Counted from the stretch's first letter, positions 38,214 through 47,603 are shown. The stretch: DNA of 64,000 bases from [Mycobacterium] crassicus (GCF_020181615.1 NZ_CP084029.1:3299963-3363962); one strand, 5' to 3'. The notes: generated by a model not told the origin, from the letters alone. A program made the numbers and translations.

Positions 38214-40169
38214 ATGACACGCCGCAACACCGAGTGCGTGCAAACCTCTCACACCACGTTCGACCCCGCGACCGCCGAACGCGCGGTCGCGGTGGCCGAC
38301 CTGCGAGCCCTGTTGATGATGGTCTTTCACTACACGGGCGATCGGTACTGGCTTTCGGAGCGATTCCGACCGGTGCGCGACGTCCGCCTGATCGCTCCCG
38401 AGGATGCCGGCTTGCCGGTCGACGTACAGCAGGAGTTGCGCGACGCCGCGGTCGCCACATTGTGCAGCCCGACCCCCCCGATCCTGACCAACCCCGACGA
38501 CACCTTGTTCCTGAAGATGATGCGGATCGCATTGGGCGAGCAGGTACCCGCCGAGTACGTGCCGATGATGCGTGAGCAGATGGGCTTGGCGCCCTCACTG
38601 GAGCTCAGCGATCACCCGCCGGCAGTTGTTGACCCGGCAGTGCTTCCAGTCCTCATCGTCGGTGCCGGTGAGAGCGGCATCGCGCTCGGGGCTATCCTCA
38701 ACGACCTCGGCATCGCCTATCAGGTCATCGAGCGTGGCGACACGGTCGGTGGAACGTGGCGCGACAATATCTATCCTGGCTGCGCAGTCGACACCCCGAA
38801 CCATTCCTACTCATACTCGTTCGGCAAGCGCTATCCCTGGACGCACTTCTTCTCCGATCAGCCGGAGATCCAGGACTACCTCGAACGCAGCGCCGACGAC
38901 TTCGATGTCCGGCAGCACATCCGGTTCAACACCACCTGTGTCGGCGCCGAATGGGACGAGGGCCAGCACGACTGGAAAGTCCTGCTCGAGCACGGGTCCG
39001 ACCAGCAGTGGGTCCGAACTCGCTTCCTGGTCAGTGCGATCGGGCCCTTCGGCGAGCCGCAGATAGCGAACATCCCCGGAATAGACGATTTCGCCGGTCC
39101 CGTGGTGCATTCGGCACGCTGGACTGAACACCTGGATCTGGCGGGCAGATCCGTCGCGATCATCGGAACCGGTGCGTCGTGCATGCAGATTGCACCGACT
39201 GTCGCCAACGCGGTTGCGCAGCTGAGCATCCTGCAACGCACCGCGCAGTGGGTGCGGCCCATCGACCGGTTCCACGAACGTATCGACGACGATGTCCAGG
39301 CACTCCTGCAACGTGAGCGGTACTACTCGTGCTGGTTCAGGTTCGTCATGCTGTGGCGCTACGGCGATGGGTTGCTCGCCACCCTGCGTAAAGATCCCAC
39401 CTGGCCGCACCCGCAACGGTCGGTCAACAAGACCAATGACCGCCATCGGGAGCAGATGACAGCGCACATCCGGGATGTTCTCGCCGACAGGCCCAGCCTT
39501 CTCGCCAAGTGCATCCCGGACTATCCGCCGTACGGGAAACGTATCCTGCTCGACAACGGCTGGTATGAAACACTTCTCAAGCCCAACGTGGATCTGGTGA
39601 CGACCACGATCGATCACGTCGAAGCGGGCGGTGTGCGGATGTCCGACGGCAGTCTGGTCGAGGCGGACCTGCTGGTGATGGCCACCGGTTTCGACGTGTC
39701 CCGCAGTGCCGCACGCTTGGACATCCGGGGAAGCGAGGGACGCTCGCTGGCCGATGAGTGGGCCGGCGGAATCGGAGCCTACCTGGGCATCACCGTTCCA
39801 GGCTTCCCCAATTTCTTCATCCTGCAGGGACCCACGACCGGGCTCGGCCACGGCGGGAGCGCCATCTTCACCTCCGAAGTCCAGGCTCGCTACGTGGCGC
39901 TGACCATCGTGGAGATGATCAGGTCGGGGATCGAGACGATCGATGTCAAACCAGAGGTCTACGCCGAGTACCTCGCTCGGGTCGACGCCGCGCATGACCA
40001 GCTCGTTTGGAGCCATCCCGGGATGAAGCCCTACTACCGTGACGAGTTCGGCAAGATCCGCACCGTCCTGCCCTGGCGTTTGGTCGACTACTTCGACATG
40101 ACCCGAAGCCCGGACTTCACCGACTTCAATGTCACGGTGGGCCTTACCGAGTCGGACGTCGTTCGGTGA
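38214..40169 (+). CDS. Baeyer-Villiger monooxygenase, HAPMO-like
   Basis: This 651-residue flavoprotein monooxygenase has an N-terminal extension of about 140 residues, an FAD Rossmann motif GAGESG (150-155), and an NADPH motif GTGASC (318-323). The Baeyer-Villiger fingerprint F-x-G-x3-H-x3-W is intact at F293, G295, H299 and W303, but the next residue is Thr304 where Pro or Asp is usual. Size and N-extension match 4-hydroxyacetophenone monooxygenase-type enzymes. It inserts oxygen next to a ketone to give an ester or lactone. A GGGAAGG site precedes ATG 38214. It is co-transcribed with the SDR. Confidence 0.9.
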   Translation: MTRRNTECVQTSHTTFDPATAERAVAVADLRALLMMVFHYTGDRYWLSERFRPVRDVRLIAPEDAGLPVDVQQELRDAAVATLCSPTPPILTNPDDTLFLKMMRIALGEQVPAEYVPMMREQMGLAPSLELSDHPPAVVDPAVLPVLIVGAGESGIALGAILNDLGIAYQVIERGDTVGGTWRDNIYPGCAVDTPNHSYSYSFGKRYPWTHFFSDQPEIQDYLERSADDFDVRQHIRFNTTCVGAEWDEGQHDWKVLLEHGSDQQWVRTRFLVSAIGPFGEPQIANIPGIDDFAGPVVHSARWTEHLDLAGRSVAIIGTGASCMQIAPTVANAVAQLSILQRTAQWVRPIDRFHERIDDDVQALLQRERYYSCWFRFVMLWRYGDGLLATLRKDPTWPHPQRSVNKTNDRHREQMTAHIRDVLADRPSLLAKCIPDYPPYGKRILLDNGWYETLLKPNVDLVTTTIDHVEAGGVRMSDGSLVEADLLVMATGFDVSRSAARLDIRGSEGRSLADEWAGGIGAYLGITVPGFPNFFILQGPTTGLGHGGSAIFTSEVQARYVALTIVEMIRSGIETIDVKPEVYAEYLARVDAAHDQLVWSHPGMKPYYRDEFGKIRTVLPWRLVDYFDMTRSPDFTDFNVTVGLTESDVVR

Positions 40170-40274
40170 GCTCCCGAATCCCATTCCGCACGTCACGGTC
40201 CGCCCTGTGCCCAGCTACCGCCAGATCAGGGCCAAAATTGACTGCGTGACCGGTTATCTGGACGCTCGGCAGAG

Positions 40275-40934
40275 CTACGGCTGGTTAACTCCCAGCGCTC
40301 TCAGCGCAACGCTGGTCATCTGATCGACAAGGGTCGCGCGTTGGGTTGGGTCAGCCGGATGGGCCCATGTCCACATGAACGAGATCATCCCGGTCACCGC
40401 ATGTGCTGCCGTCAACGGGTCCTCGGCGACGAACTCCCCGGAGCCAACCCCTTTGGCGATCAGTCGGCTGACGCGGTCATCTACCTCGCCGCGTACAGCC
40501 ATAATCCGCTTGCGGTCCTCTTCGCGCAGCGCACCAATGTCACTGGCGTAGGTGGCGAGATACTTTCCGTGGCCGATGACGATCTCAGTCAGCCGACGGC
40601 AAAACGCGCGCATTTGTTCGACCGCTGACTCCGTGGAACTATCGCTGTCAGCAATCGCGGACAAAGTCAGCTCGGCGCCGGCGGTACAAACGCCGTTGAG
40701 GATCGCTGCCTTGTCTTTGAACTGATAGTAGACAAACTGCTTCGACATGCCGAGGGCACTGGCGATGGCGTCCACGGATGTGCCGTGGTACCCGTTGCGC
40801 TGGAACAACTCCACTGCAGCGTCGAGGATCTGCTTGCGCTTGAATTGGGTGATCTCGTCTCTGGCGGAAACCTTCGGGGGCAGTTCCGGTTCCACCTCCA
40901 CAGCCTTCTCGCCTCCTGATACATGACGACGCAT
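40275..40934 (-). CDS. TetR-family regulator of the monooxygenase/Mce region
   Basis: This 219-residue regulator has a helix-turn-helix in DAIASALGMSKQFVYYQFKDKAAIL, about residues 55-79, and an all-helical ligand domain. ATG 40934 is annotated; a GTG 11 codons later, preceded by AGGAGG at 10 bp, is an alternative start. A large inverted repeat lies just upstream (40950-40987). It is convergent with the Baeyer-Villiger gene and divergent from the fatty acid transporter, so it is the only local candidate regulator for the accessory region. Confidence 0.9.
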   Translation of the reverse strand: MRRHVSGGEKAVEVEPELPPKVSARDEITQFKRKQILDAAVELFQRNGYHGTSVDAIASALGMSKQFVYYQFKDKAAILNGVCTAGAELTLSAIADSDSSTESAVEQMRAFCRRLTEIVIGHGKYLATYASDIGALREEDRKRIMAVRGEVDDRVSRLIAKGVGSGEFVAEDPLTAAHAVTGMISFMWTWAHPADPTQRATLVDQMTSVALRALGVNQP

Positions 40935-40949
40935 ACTGAATCGACCGAT

Positions 40950-40987
40950 CCTGTACTCACGTGGATGTTAGCATCCGTGAGAACAGG
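40950..40987. promoter_or_regulatory. Inverted repeat, probable TetR operator
   Basis: Arms CCTGTACTCACG (40950-40961) and CGTGAGAACAGG (40976-40987) pair at 11 of 12 positions around a 14-bp spacer that itself contains GGATG / CATCC. It starts 15 bp before the TetR ATG, a position suited to autoregulation. The remaining intergenic DNA up to the transporter at 41249 shows a GAGGAG ribosome site (41235-41240) and no convincing gene. Confidence 0.6.
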
Positions 40988-41248
40988 CGGCCCCAGCAGA
41001 GCCCATCAGCACCACTGTCACCGTCGAACCAACAGTGGCACGAACGACGGTCTCGATCTGCTTGTTGAATGTCTTAATTCCGCCGTCGAACGCCTTCCAC
41101 CAACGAGTCAGGTAGCGGAGGGCGGTCTTGACCTTGGCCATCAGGAGGCGCTCGGGACGCGCGCACAGTTCAGCGACATGACCTCCCAGCATTGACGGGA
41201 TCGACTTTAGTATCGACCGCGGCACGATTCTGACGAGGAGTTGGCGTG

Positions 41249-42646
41249 ATGACCGAGCTACGGACACAACGTCGGGGCATGATGCAGTCGCTCACCGGGC
41301 TCAGCGTCCGCTACGTCGAGCGACTGATGCCCGACCCGTATCTGTTCGCGGTGATCCTCACGCTCATCGTGGCCGGTCTGGTCGCCACGCTGGTGCGCGG
41401 GGCCTCGGCCGGCGGCATGCTGCAGGCGTGGTACGCCGGCGTGTGGGGCCCGCAGAACATCTTCACGTTCGCGTTCCAGATGGTGCTGATCCTGGTGACG
41501 GGCTACACGCTGGCCGAGGCGCCGGTGCTGAAGCGGGCCATCGTCCGCGTCGCGGCAACGCCCCGCAACCAGGTGCAGGGGGCGCTGCTGTGCTTCACCG
41601 TGAGTGCCGCTGCGTCCCTGCTGAACTGGGGCCTCGGGCTGGTGACCGGCGCACTGGTCGCCCGCCAGGTCGCGCGTCGTTTTCCCGACTCGCATTTCGG
41701 TTACCTGATCGCCGCGTCGTTCATGGGTTTCATCGTCTGGACGCAGGGGCTCTCGTCGTCGATTGCGCTGGCCAACACCGACGCCGACAGCCCCATCAAC
41801 GTGATCCACAAGATCGCCGGATTCAACGTGCCGTTGAGCCAGACCATCTTCCAGCCGTACAGCTGGCTGTCGGTGTTGATCGTGCTGGCGGTGCTCGCGC
41901 TGGCGGTGCGGCGGATGGAGCCTTCCGAGAGCCTGGCACCCGATGCCGCGGTATTCGACGACGACGCAGCAGCGGTCGAGCCGCCGAGCAGCAAGACGTT
42001 CGCCGAATGGCTGGAGAATCAGTGGATCCTCAACGTGCTCCTGTTCGCCTCGGGCATAACGTACTTCGCGGTAAGCGGCTTCGTGCTGAACATCTCCTCG
42101 ATGATCATGCTGTTCACCATCACCAGCGCCCTGTTGCACCGCACGCCGATCCGGTTCATCCGGGCGTTCACCGGTGCCGCCAAGGTATCCGGCCCCCTGC
42201 TGCTGCAATATCCGCTGTACGGCGGCCTAATCGGCCTGCTCGCGTATCAGGGCGCCGAAGGTTCCACGCCGCTGCAGACACTGCTGGCCCAGACCCTGGT
42301 GAACGGCGCGAGCCAGTACACGCTGCCGTTCCTGACGTTCATCAGCTCGGTGATCATCAGCCTGTTCGTACCCTCCGGTGGCGGGCACTGGGCGGTGCAG
42401 GGTCCGATCGCGGTCGACTGGGCGCTGGCGATCGGCCAACACTCACCCGCCTACCTCGGGTTGATCTCCATGGCCGTCGCCGTCGGCGAGGGGGTGGCGA
42501 ACATGATCCAGCCGTTCTGGCTGCTGCCGCTGCTGGCGATCGCCAAGCTCAATGTCCGTCAGGTGATGGGTTTTACCCTCGTGGCGTACGTCATCGGGTT
42601 GGCGGTGTTGGGGACGATGACGTTGATTGCGCCACTGGTGATCTGA
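41249..42646 (+). CDS. Short-chain fatty acid transporter (AtoE family)
   Basis: This 465-residue polytopic membrane protein has about 11-12 helices. Family features include RYVERLMPDPYLFAVILTL near the N-terminus, LNWGLGLVTGALVARQVARR and the re-entrant LFVPSGGGHWAVQGPI. AtoE proteins take up butyrate, acetoacetate and similar short acids. ATG 41249 (8 bp from GAGGAG) is preferred to the GTG at 41246. It may move short acids released by ester hydrolysis in the neighbouring pathway. The next gene starts 145 bp on. Confidence 0.9.
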   Translation: MTELRTQRRGMMQSLTGLSVRYVERLMPDPYLFAVILTLIVAGLVATLVRGASAGGMLQAWYAGVWGPQNIFTFAFQMVLILVTGYTLAEAPVLKRAIVRVAATPRNQVQGALLCFTVSAAASLLNWGLGLVTGALVARQVARRFPDSHFGYLIAASFMGFIVWTQGLSSSIALANTDADSPINVIHKIAGFNVPLSQTIFQPYSWLSVLIVLAVLALAVRRMEPSESLAPDAAVFDDDAAAVEPPSSKTFAEWLENQWILNVLLFASGITYFAVSGFVLNISSMIMLFTITSALLHRTPIRFIRAFTGAAKVSGPLLLQYPLYGGLIGLLAYQGAEGSTPLQTLLAQTLVNGASQYTLPFLTFISSVIISLFVPSGGGHWAVQGPIAVDWALAIGQHSPAYLGLISMAVAVGEGVANMIQPFWLLPLLAIAKLNVRQVMGFTLVAYVIGLAVLGTMTLIAPLVI

Positions 42647-42791
42647 TGGCATACACCGCCCACGCTTGCAACGGCTTTCCCCACGTGGCGTTCGCTATTG
42701 CTTGATATCTGCTCATGCGTGCCGGATGCTCGTGGTGGAAGCACACTCACCGATTCCTCCCCTAGTGCCCTGGTCGCGAAGGAGAACGGCG

Positions 42792-43592
42792 TTGAAGACA
42801 CCGGAAGCCGACAGCCTGGGCAGAGTCTCCGCCGCCCTGCGAGACTGCTACGCCGCGATGGAAGCCCTCTGCACCGATCTCAGCGATGCCGAGTGGGGGG
42901 CTGCGTCACTGTGTCCGGACTGGACGATCCGCGACGTGATCAACCACGTCACCAGCATCGAAGCGGTAATGGCAGGGTGGCTGCCCGACGACGATCGCAC
43001 CCCGCCGCCGTTCGAGAAGGCCGCGGACTTCCTGCACGGCGCCGACACCGACGGCGCCAGGTACAGCGAACTGGTGCGCGCGATCTATGACCGTCGCCGA
43101 CGCGACCTGGCCGCGTTGTCCGACGCGGATCTGATGCGACCGTCATGGACTCCGGTCGGCCCCGCCACCTACGGGAGGTTCCTTCAGATCCGGGTCTTCG
43201 ACTTCTGGGTGCACGAACGAGACATCACCACCCCGCTCGGCCGCACAACCGATGACGCCGGCCTCGGGGCCCAGATCGCGCTGGCTGAGGTGGCCGGCTC
43301 CTTGGGCTACATCGTCGGCAAGAAGGTGGGCCTTCCCGACGGAAAGAGCATCACCTTCGACCTCACCGGACCCCTCCCGCGCCAGTTGCATGTCGCCGTG
43401 GACGGACGAGCCAAAGCTGTTGACCACCTGGAGAATCCGGATGTAACGGTGGTCACCGATTCCACGACCTTCATCCAACTGGCGTGCGGGCGCATCGACC
43501 CGCAGGCCCAGATCGACTCCGGTGCCATAACCTGGAAGGGCGATGCCGAACTCGGCGATCGCGCCGCCCGCAACCTGAGGTTCACGATGTGA
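42792..43592 (+). CDS. Maleylpyruvate isomerase-family mycothiol-dependent enzyme
   Basis: This 266-residue protein has an N-terminal DinB-like metal/mycothiol domain ([24 protein letters not shown], then [12 protein letters not shown], giving the expected metal-binding histidines) and a C-terminal SCP2-like domain ([25 protein letters not shown]). The start is a TTG at 42792 with AAGGAG 7 bp upstream; a longer frame to 42666 lacks a ribosome site. The downstream GTG overlaps its stop, so it is coupled to the DsbA-like gene. Mycothiol-dependent isomerisation or conjugation is likely; substrate unknown. Confidence 0.85.
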   Translation: MKTPEADSLGRVSAALRDCYAAMEALCTDLSDAEWGAASLCPDWTIRDVINHVTSIEAVMAGWLPDDDRTPPPFEKAADFLHGADTDGARYSELVRAIYDRRRRDLAALSDADLMRPSWTPVGPATYGRFLQIRVFDFWVHERDITTPLGRTTDDAGLGAQIALAEVAGSLGYIVGKKVGLPDGKSITFDLTGPLPRQLHVAVDGRAKAVDHLENPDVTVVTDSTTFIQLACGRIDPQAQIDSGAITWKGDAELGDRAARNLRFTM

Positions 43593-44302
43593 CGAGTCGC
43601 CCGGATTTCGTCGACTTCCACTTCGACGTCATGTGCCCGTATGCGTACCAGACGTCGCGGTGGATCCGGGAAGTCCGCGACCTGACCGGCCTCACGGTGA
43701 ACTGGCGCTTCTTCAGCCTGGAGGAGATCAATCGCCAAGAGGGCAAGAAGCATCCCTGGGAACGCGAGTGGTCCTATGGCTGGTCGATGATGCGCATCGG
43801 AGCACTGCTGCGTCGCCGATCGATGACCGATGTCGATGCCTGGTATGAACGCGCCGGCCGCGCTCTACACGTCGAGGGCCGCAAGCCGCACGAGAAGGCG
43901 GTCGCCCGCTACCTGCTCGAAGAACTCGGATTCGATCCCGGACTGGTCGACCAGGCGATTGCTGACCCTACGACCAGCGACGAGGTGCTGGCTGACCATC
44001 ACCGGGTGGTCGCCGCCAGCGGTTATGGGGTACCCACACTGTTCTTTCCCGACGGGCAGTGCCTCTTCGGACCCGTGCTCATCGATCCGCCCAGTGGCGA
44101 AGCTGCGGTTCGCCTGTGGGAGACCGTAGTCGGCTGGACCGAGTTTCCGCACCTGTACGAACTGCAGCGGCCGAAGACTCCCGCCGACGAACAGCGCATT
44201 GCCGAGACCTTCCGACCATATCTGGAGGCCCGCGACTGGGTGTCGATCAACCGCGGAGAGGTGGTTACCTTCACCGACCGGGAACACGGGAAACCCGCGT
44301 GA
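43589..44302 (+). CDS. DsbA-fold protein of the Rv2466c mycothiol-reductase family
   Basis: This 237-residue thioredoxin-fold protein starts at a GTG overlapping the previous stop. [20 protein letters not shown] matches the active-site start of Rv2466c-type enzymes, and [27 protein letters not shown] matches their cis-Pro and FGPVL region. Rv2466c as remembered has CPWC; here the motif is CPYA, so the second cysteine is missing. A monothiol mechanism with mycothiol, or a glutathione-transferase/isomerase-like role as in HCCA isomerases, is then more likely than disulfide exchange. It is coupled to the mycothiol-dependent isomerase gene. Confidence 0.85.
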   Translation: MTSRPDFVDFHFDVMCPYAYQTSRWIREVRDLTGLTVNWRFFSLEEINRQEGKKHPWEREWSYGWSMMRIGALLRRRSMTDVDAWYERAGRALHVEGRKPHEKAVARYLLEELGFDPGLVDQAIADPTTSDEVLADHHRVVAASGYGVPTLFFPDGQCLFGPVLIDPPSGEAAVRLWETVVGWTEFPHLYELQRPKTPADEQRIAETFRPYLEARDWVSINRGEVVTFTDREHGKPA

Positions 44303-44370
44303 AATGAACCCTAGGCCAATGATCACCATTGCGCCGGAACAGGATCCAGCGGCGGCCTATGCTGCCCGAT

Positions 44371-47300
44371 ATGGCCGACTTCACCGCGTCGCTGCCCCCG
44401 GAACTGGACAGCGTTCCATCCGCCGAGGGACCGCTGCCACCACCGTCTGACCTCGTCGGTCGGCCCTATGCACTGCCCATCGACATCCTCGGAGAGCTCC
44501 ATGGGCCGCTGTTCTACGCCGACTTCACCGGTGCGCGAAAGCTGTACGCGTGCTCGCGGGAGGTGGTCGAAGAACTGTGCGACGAGAACCGGTTCGCCAA
44601 GAACCTGATGCAACCGTTGGAGCGGGTCCGCCACCTCGCCGGTGATGGGCTGTTCAGCGCCTACCACGGTGAGCCGAATTGGCAGAAGGCCCACGACGTC
44701 CTGATGCCCGGTTTCAGCTATGCCGGGTTGCGCAACTACCACAGCGCCATGCTCGACATCGGCACCCAACTGATCGACCGTTGGGATGCCTGTGTCGGGG
44801 ATCGACCGGCGGATGCGTCCACCGACCTGCAGAAGCTGGCAATGGACACCGTCGGCCTTGCCGGTTTCGGAGCACGATTCGACTCTTTCAGCCACCAGGG
44901 CCTTGCCCCCATCCCGCAGAGTTTCACCGCGGCCCTGGGTGAGCTCCGAAAGAACGAGATAACGCCCCAATTCGACCAGGACCTGGCCTATCTGCATCGC
45001 AGCCTCGACGAATTGGTCGAGCAGCACCGAACAACTTCCGCACCCGAATCCGACGACCTGCTCTACGTCATGCTCGGGAGCGACGCCGACGGCGAACCAC
45101 TGCTGAGCTCGGACAACGTCCGCAATCAGATCATGACTTTCCTCATCGCCGGCCAGCTGACCACGTCGGAGCTGATGCCGATCACGCTCTACAACCTGAT
45201 GCACAACCCGGTAGTGCTGTCTCGTGTCGCGGCCGAAGTCGATGCCGTGTTCGGCGTGGACGACGACTACCTGCCCACCTACGACGACATCGGAAAGCTC
45301 GGGTATCTGCGGCAGGCGATCAACGAAACGCTGAGACTGTCCCCACCGGTGGTCGGCTTCGACCGAATGGCATTGGCGGACACCGTCATCGGCGACAAGT
45401 ATCCGATCAGAAAAGGCGAGGCCGTCTCCGTGCTCACCGGTGCGCTTCATCGTCAGCCCGAATGGGGTGACAACGTCGAGCTCTTCGATCCGGACAGGTT
45501 CGACACCGCCCGATCCGCCGGCAGGCCCGGAGCGGTGTTCAAACCCTTCGGCACCGGGGCACGATCCTGCATCGGACGTCAGTTCGCTCTGCACGAGGCC
45601 ACCATGATCATCGCGCGGCTGATCCACCGATATCGCCTGATCGACTCGCAACACTATGTGCTGCGATTCGAAAGCGATCGCAGTCGGCGCCCGGTCGGCT
45701 TTGAGCTCGACCTGATCCGGCGCACACCGCAGGAGCGCCGCGACGCCGCAGCCTCGGCCGCCCCGACGCCGGAGCGGAGCGCGTCGGAGGCCGGCTCCGC
45801 GGTCAAAGCCGGCACCACGCTGGCCGTGCTGCATGGCTCGAACCTCGGAACCTGCCGCGCCCTGGCCAAGCAGCTTGCCGAAGAGGCCACCGACCTTGGT
45901 TGTACCGCCAGCGTCGCGCCCCTGGACGATTTCGCCGACGCCCTGCCGAAGACCGATGCCATCGTCATCGTCGCCTCGTCCTACAACGGTCAGCCGACCG
46001 ACGACGCACGCGCCTTCCTCGCCTGGCTGCTCGGTGCGGACGCCACACTCGAGGACGCTCCGTATTTCGCGGTACTCGGTGTCGGGGACCGCAACTGGGC
46101 CGACACCTACCAGGCGGTGCCCAAGCACATCGACGAACGCCTGACCGAACTGGGCGCCCAGCCTCTGATCCCGATGACCTCAGCCGATGTCTCAGGGGAT
46201 CTCAATGGCACGGTCGAGGAATTCTCCGCGGCGTTGCGCGACGCGCTCTACCGGCACTTCGGCGATCCGGACGCGACGCCGGTCACCGACGCCGACGAGC
46301 CCCTCTACGACATGCATCCGATCTTCGGCCCCGTCACTGCGGCGATCGACGCCCGGTTCGCCGTGACACCGATGACGGTCCTGGACAACACCGCACTGGT
46401 GGGTGACGACGTGACCCTCGGAGGAGCCAAACGCTTTGTCCGCGTTGCCCTTCCCGAGGGAGTCGAGTACCAGACGGGTGATCACCTGACTGTCCTGGCG
46501 GACAATCCCCCGGATCTGGTCACCACGGTGCTCGAGCTTCTCGGTATCGAAGGCGAACGGCGGCTGTCGATCAATCCCCGGCGCACCTCGCGGCGGCTGA
46601 TCGCACTCGACCGGGAGGTGAGCGCGCGCGAACTGCTCACCCACTTCGTCGAGCTGCGAAAGCCGGCTACCCGTAGCCAATTGCGCCGTCTGGCAGCGTC
46701 CAACCCGTGTCCACCCGAGCGCGAGCGCCTCGAGCAACTCGCCGCATCGGCGGATCCGTGCGCTCTCAGTCCGCTGGAATGCCTGCGGGAGTTCCCAGCC
46801 TGCGAGCTGACGGGAGCAGAGCTGCTCGAGCTGCTGGACCCGATGACGCCGCGCCACTACTCCATCGCGTCGTCCTCGCGCCTGACACCGGGCCGGGTCG
46901 CGCTGGTGGTCAGCGTGCTCGACGCGCCGGCCCGGTCGGGTCATGGACTGTTTCAGGGTGTGGCCTCCAACCATCTGGCCGCCATGGCCCCTGGAGCACA
47001 GATCCGGGCGCGGGTCGATCCGGCCCGCCAGGCGTTCCGTGCGGGTGCCGACCCCGCCAGGAATGTGATCCTGGTCAGCGCCGGTACCGGTGTCGCCCCG
47101 TTCCGCGGCTTCCTCGGCGACCGCTTGGCAGCAAGACATCACGGAACCCCCTACGCGCCGGCGTTGTGTTTCTTCGGCGTCCGGGATCCGGACGTGGACT
47201 ACATCTTCCGCGAACAGTTCGAGGCCGCCGAAGCGGTGGGAATAGTCCGAATGCGTCCCGCCTTCTCCCGCGCACCGCAAAACGGTGTGCGCTACGTGCA

Positions 47301-47529
47301 GGACCGGATCGCCGCCGACGGCGACGAGGTGTGGGAGCTGCTCGGCGACCCCGCCAAGCAGACCCACGTCTACGTGTGTGGTGACGGCGCCCAGATGGCG
47401 CCGGCGGTGCGGCAGGCCTTCATCGACATCTACCGCGCGCGCACCGGTGGCGACGAGAGCCAGGCCCGCGACTGGCTTATCGGCCTGGTGGAGTCCGACC
47501 GCTACGTCGAGGATGTGTGGGCCGGATGA
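44371..47529 (+). CDS. Self-sufficient cytochrome P450 / CPR fusion (CYP102-like)
   Basis: This 1052-residue fusion resembles P450 BM3. The P450 domain (1-455) has ExxR as ETLR at 319-322 and the haem loop FGTGARSCIG with Cys400. A linker leads to the FMN domain (LHGSNLGTCRALAKQL from 488, SYNGQPTDD), an FAD domain (RHYSIASSS) and an NADPH site (SAGTGVAPFRGFLGDR), ending VEDVWAG exactly as BM3 does. The I-helix reads AGQLTTS (260-266) where BM3 has AGHETTS: the conserved Glu is Leu263. Start is uncertain: ATG 44371 or ATG 44359, neither with a clear ribosome site. The family hydroxylates fatty acids and alkanes. Confidence 0.93.
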   Translation: MADFTASLPPELDSVPSAEGPLPPPSDLVGRPYALPIDILGELHGPLFYADFTGARKLYACSREVVEELCDENRFAKNLMQPLERVRHLAGDGLFSAYHGEPNWQKAHDVLMPGFSYAGLRNYHSAMLDIGTQLIDRWDACVGDRPADASTDLQKLAMDTVGLAGFGARFDSFSHQGLAPIPQSFTAALGELRKNEITPQFDQDLAYLHRSLDELVEQHRTTSAPESDDLLYVMLGSDADGEPLLSSDNVRNQIMTFLIAGQLTTSELMPITLYNLMHNPVVLSRVAAEVDAVFGVDDDYLPTYDDIGKLGYLRQAINETLRLSPPVVGFDRMALADTVIGDKYPIRKGEAVSVLTGALHRQPEWGDNVELFDPDRFDTARSAGRPGAVFKPFGTGARSCIGRQFALHEATMIIARLIHRYRLIDSQHYVLRFESDRSRRPVGFELDLIRRTPQERRDAAASAAPTPERSASEAGSAVKAGTTLAVLHGSNLGTCRALAKQLAEEATDLGCTASVAPLDDFADALPKTDAIVIVASSYNGQPTDDARAFLAWLLGADATLEDAPYFAVLGVGDRNWADTYQAVPKHIDERLTELGAQPLIPMTSADVSGDLNGTVEEFSAALRDALYRHFGDPDATPVTDADEPLYDMHPIFGPVTAAIDARFAVTPMTVLDNTALVGDDVTLGGAKRFVRVALPEGVEYQTGDHLTVLADNPPDLVTTVLELLGIEGERRLSINPRRTSRRLIALDREVSARELLTHFVELRKPATRSQLRRLAASNPCPPERERLEQLAASADPCALSPLECLREFPACELTGAELLELLDPMTPRHYSIASSSRLTPGRVALVVSVLDAPARSGHGLFQGVASNHLAAMAPGAQIRARVDPARQAFRAGADPARNVILVSAGTGVAPFRGFLGDRLAARHHGTPYAPALCFFGVRDPDVDYIFREQFEAAEAVGIVRMRPAFSRAPQNGVRYVQDRIAADGDEVWELLGDPAKQTHVYVCGDGAQMAPAVRQAFIDIYRARTGGDESQARDWLIGLVESDRYVEDVWAG

Positions 47530-47561
47530 GCGTGTGATCGGGCGAGCGGACCCACGGCACG

Positions 47562-47597
47562 AAAGTGGCCCCCAGGCTTGCGCCTGAGGGCCACTTT
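47562..47597. terminator. Bidirectional intrinsic terminator
   Basis: A 16-bp stem, 47562-47577 with 47582-47597, one mismatch, loop TTGC (47578-47581). It is followed on the + strand by a T-rich CTTTCTTTAG. It lies 32 bp after the P450 stop and 6 bp beyond the 3' end of the oppositely oriented tRNA, so it can end both transcripts. Confidence 0.8.
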
Positions 47598-47603
47598 CTT
47601 TAG

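Noticed and set aside
40968..41141. 57-codon - strand ORF (MAKVKTALRYLTRWW start) between the TetR and the transporter
   Set aside because: Somewhat protein-like, with a hydrophobic C-terminus, but no ribosome site, no recognised relative, and its end lies within the TetR operator. Not enough support.
41192..41213. TTGACG / TAGTAT promoter for the AtoE-like transporter
   Set aside because: The hexamers are only 10 bp apart; chance match.
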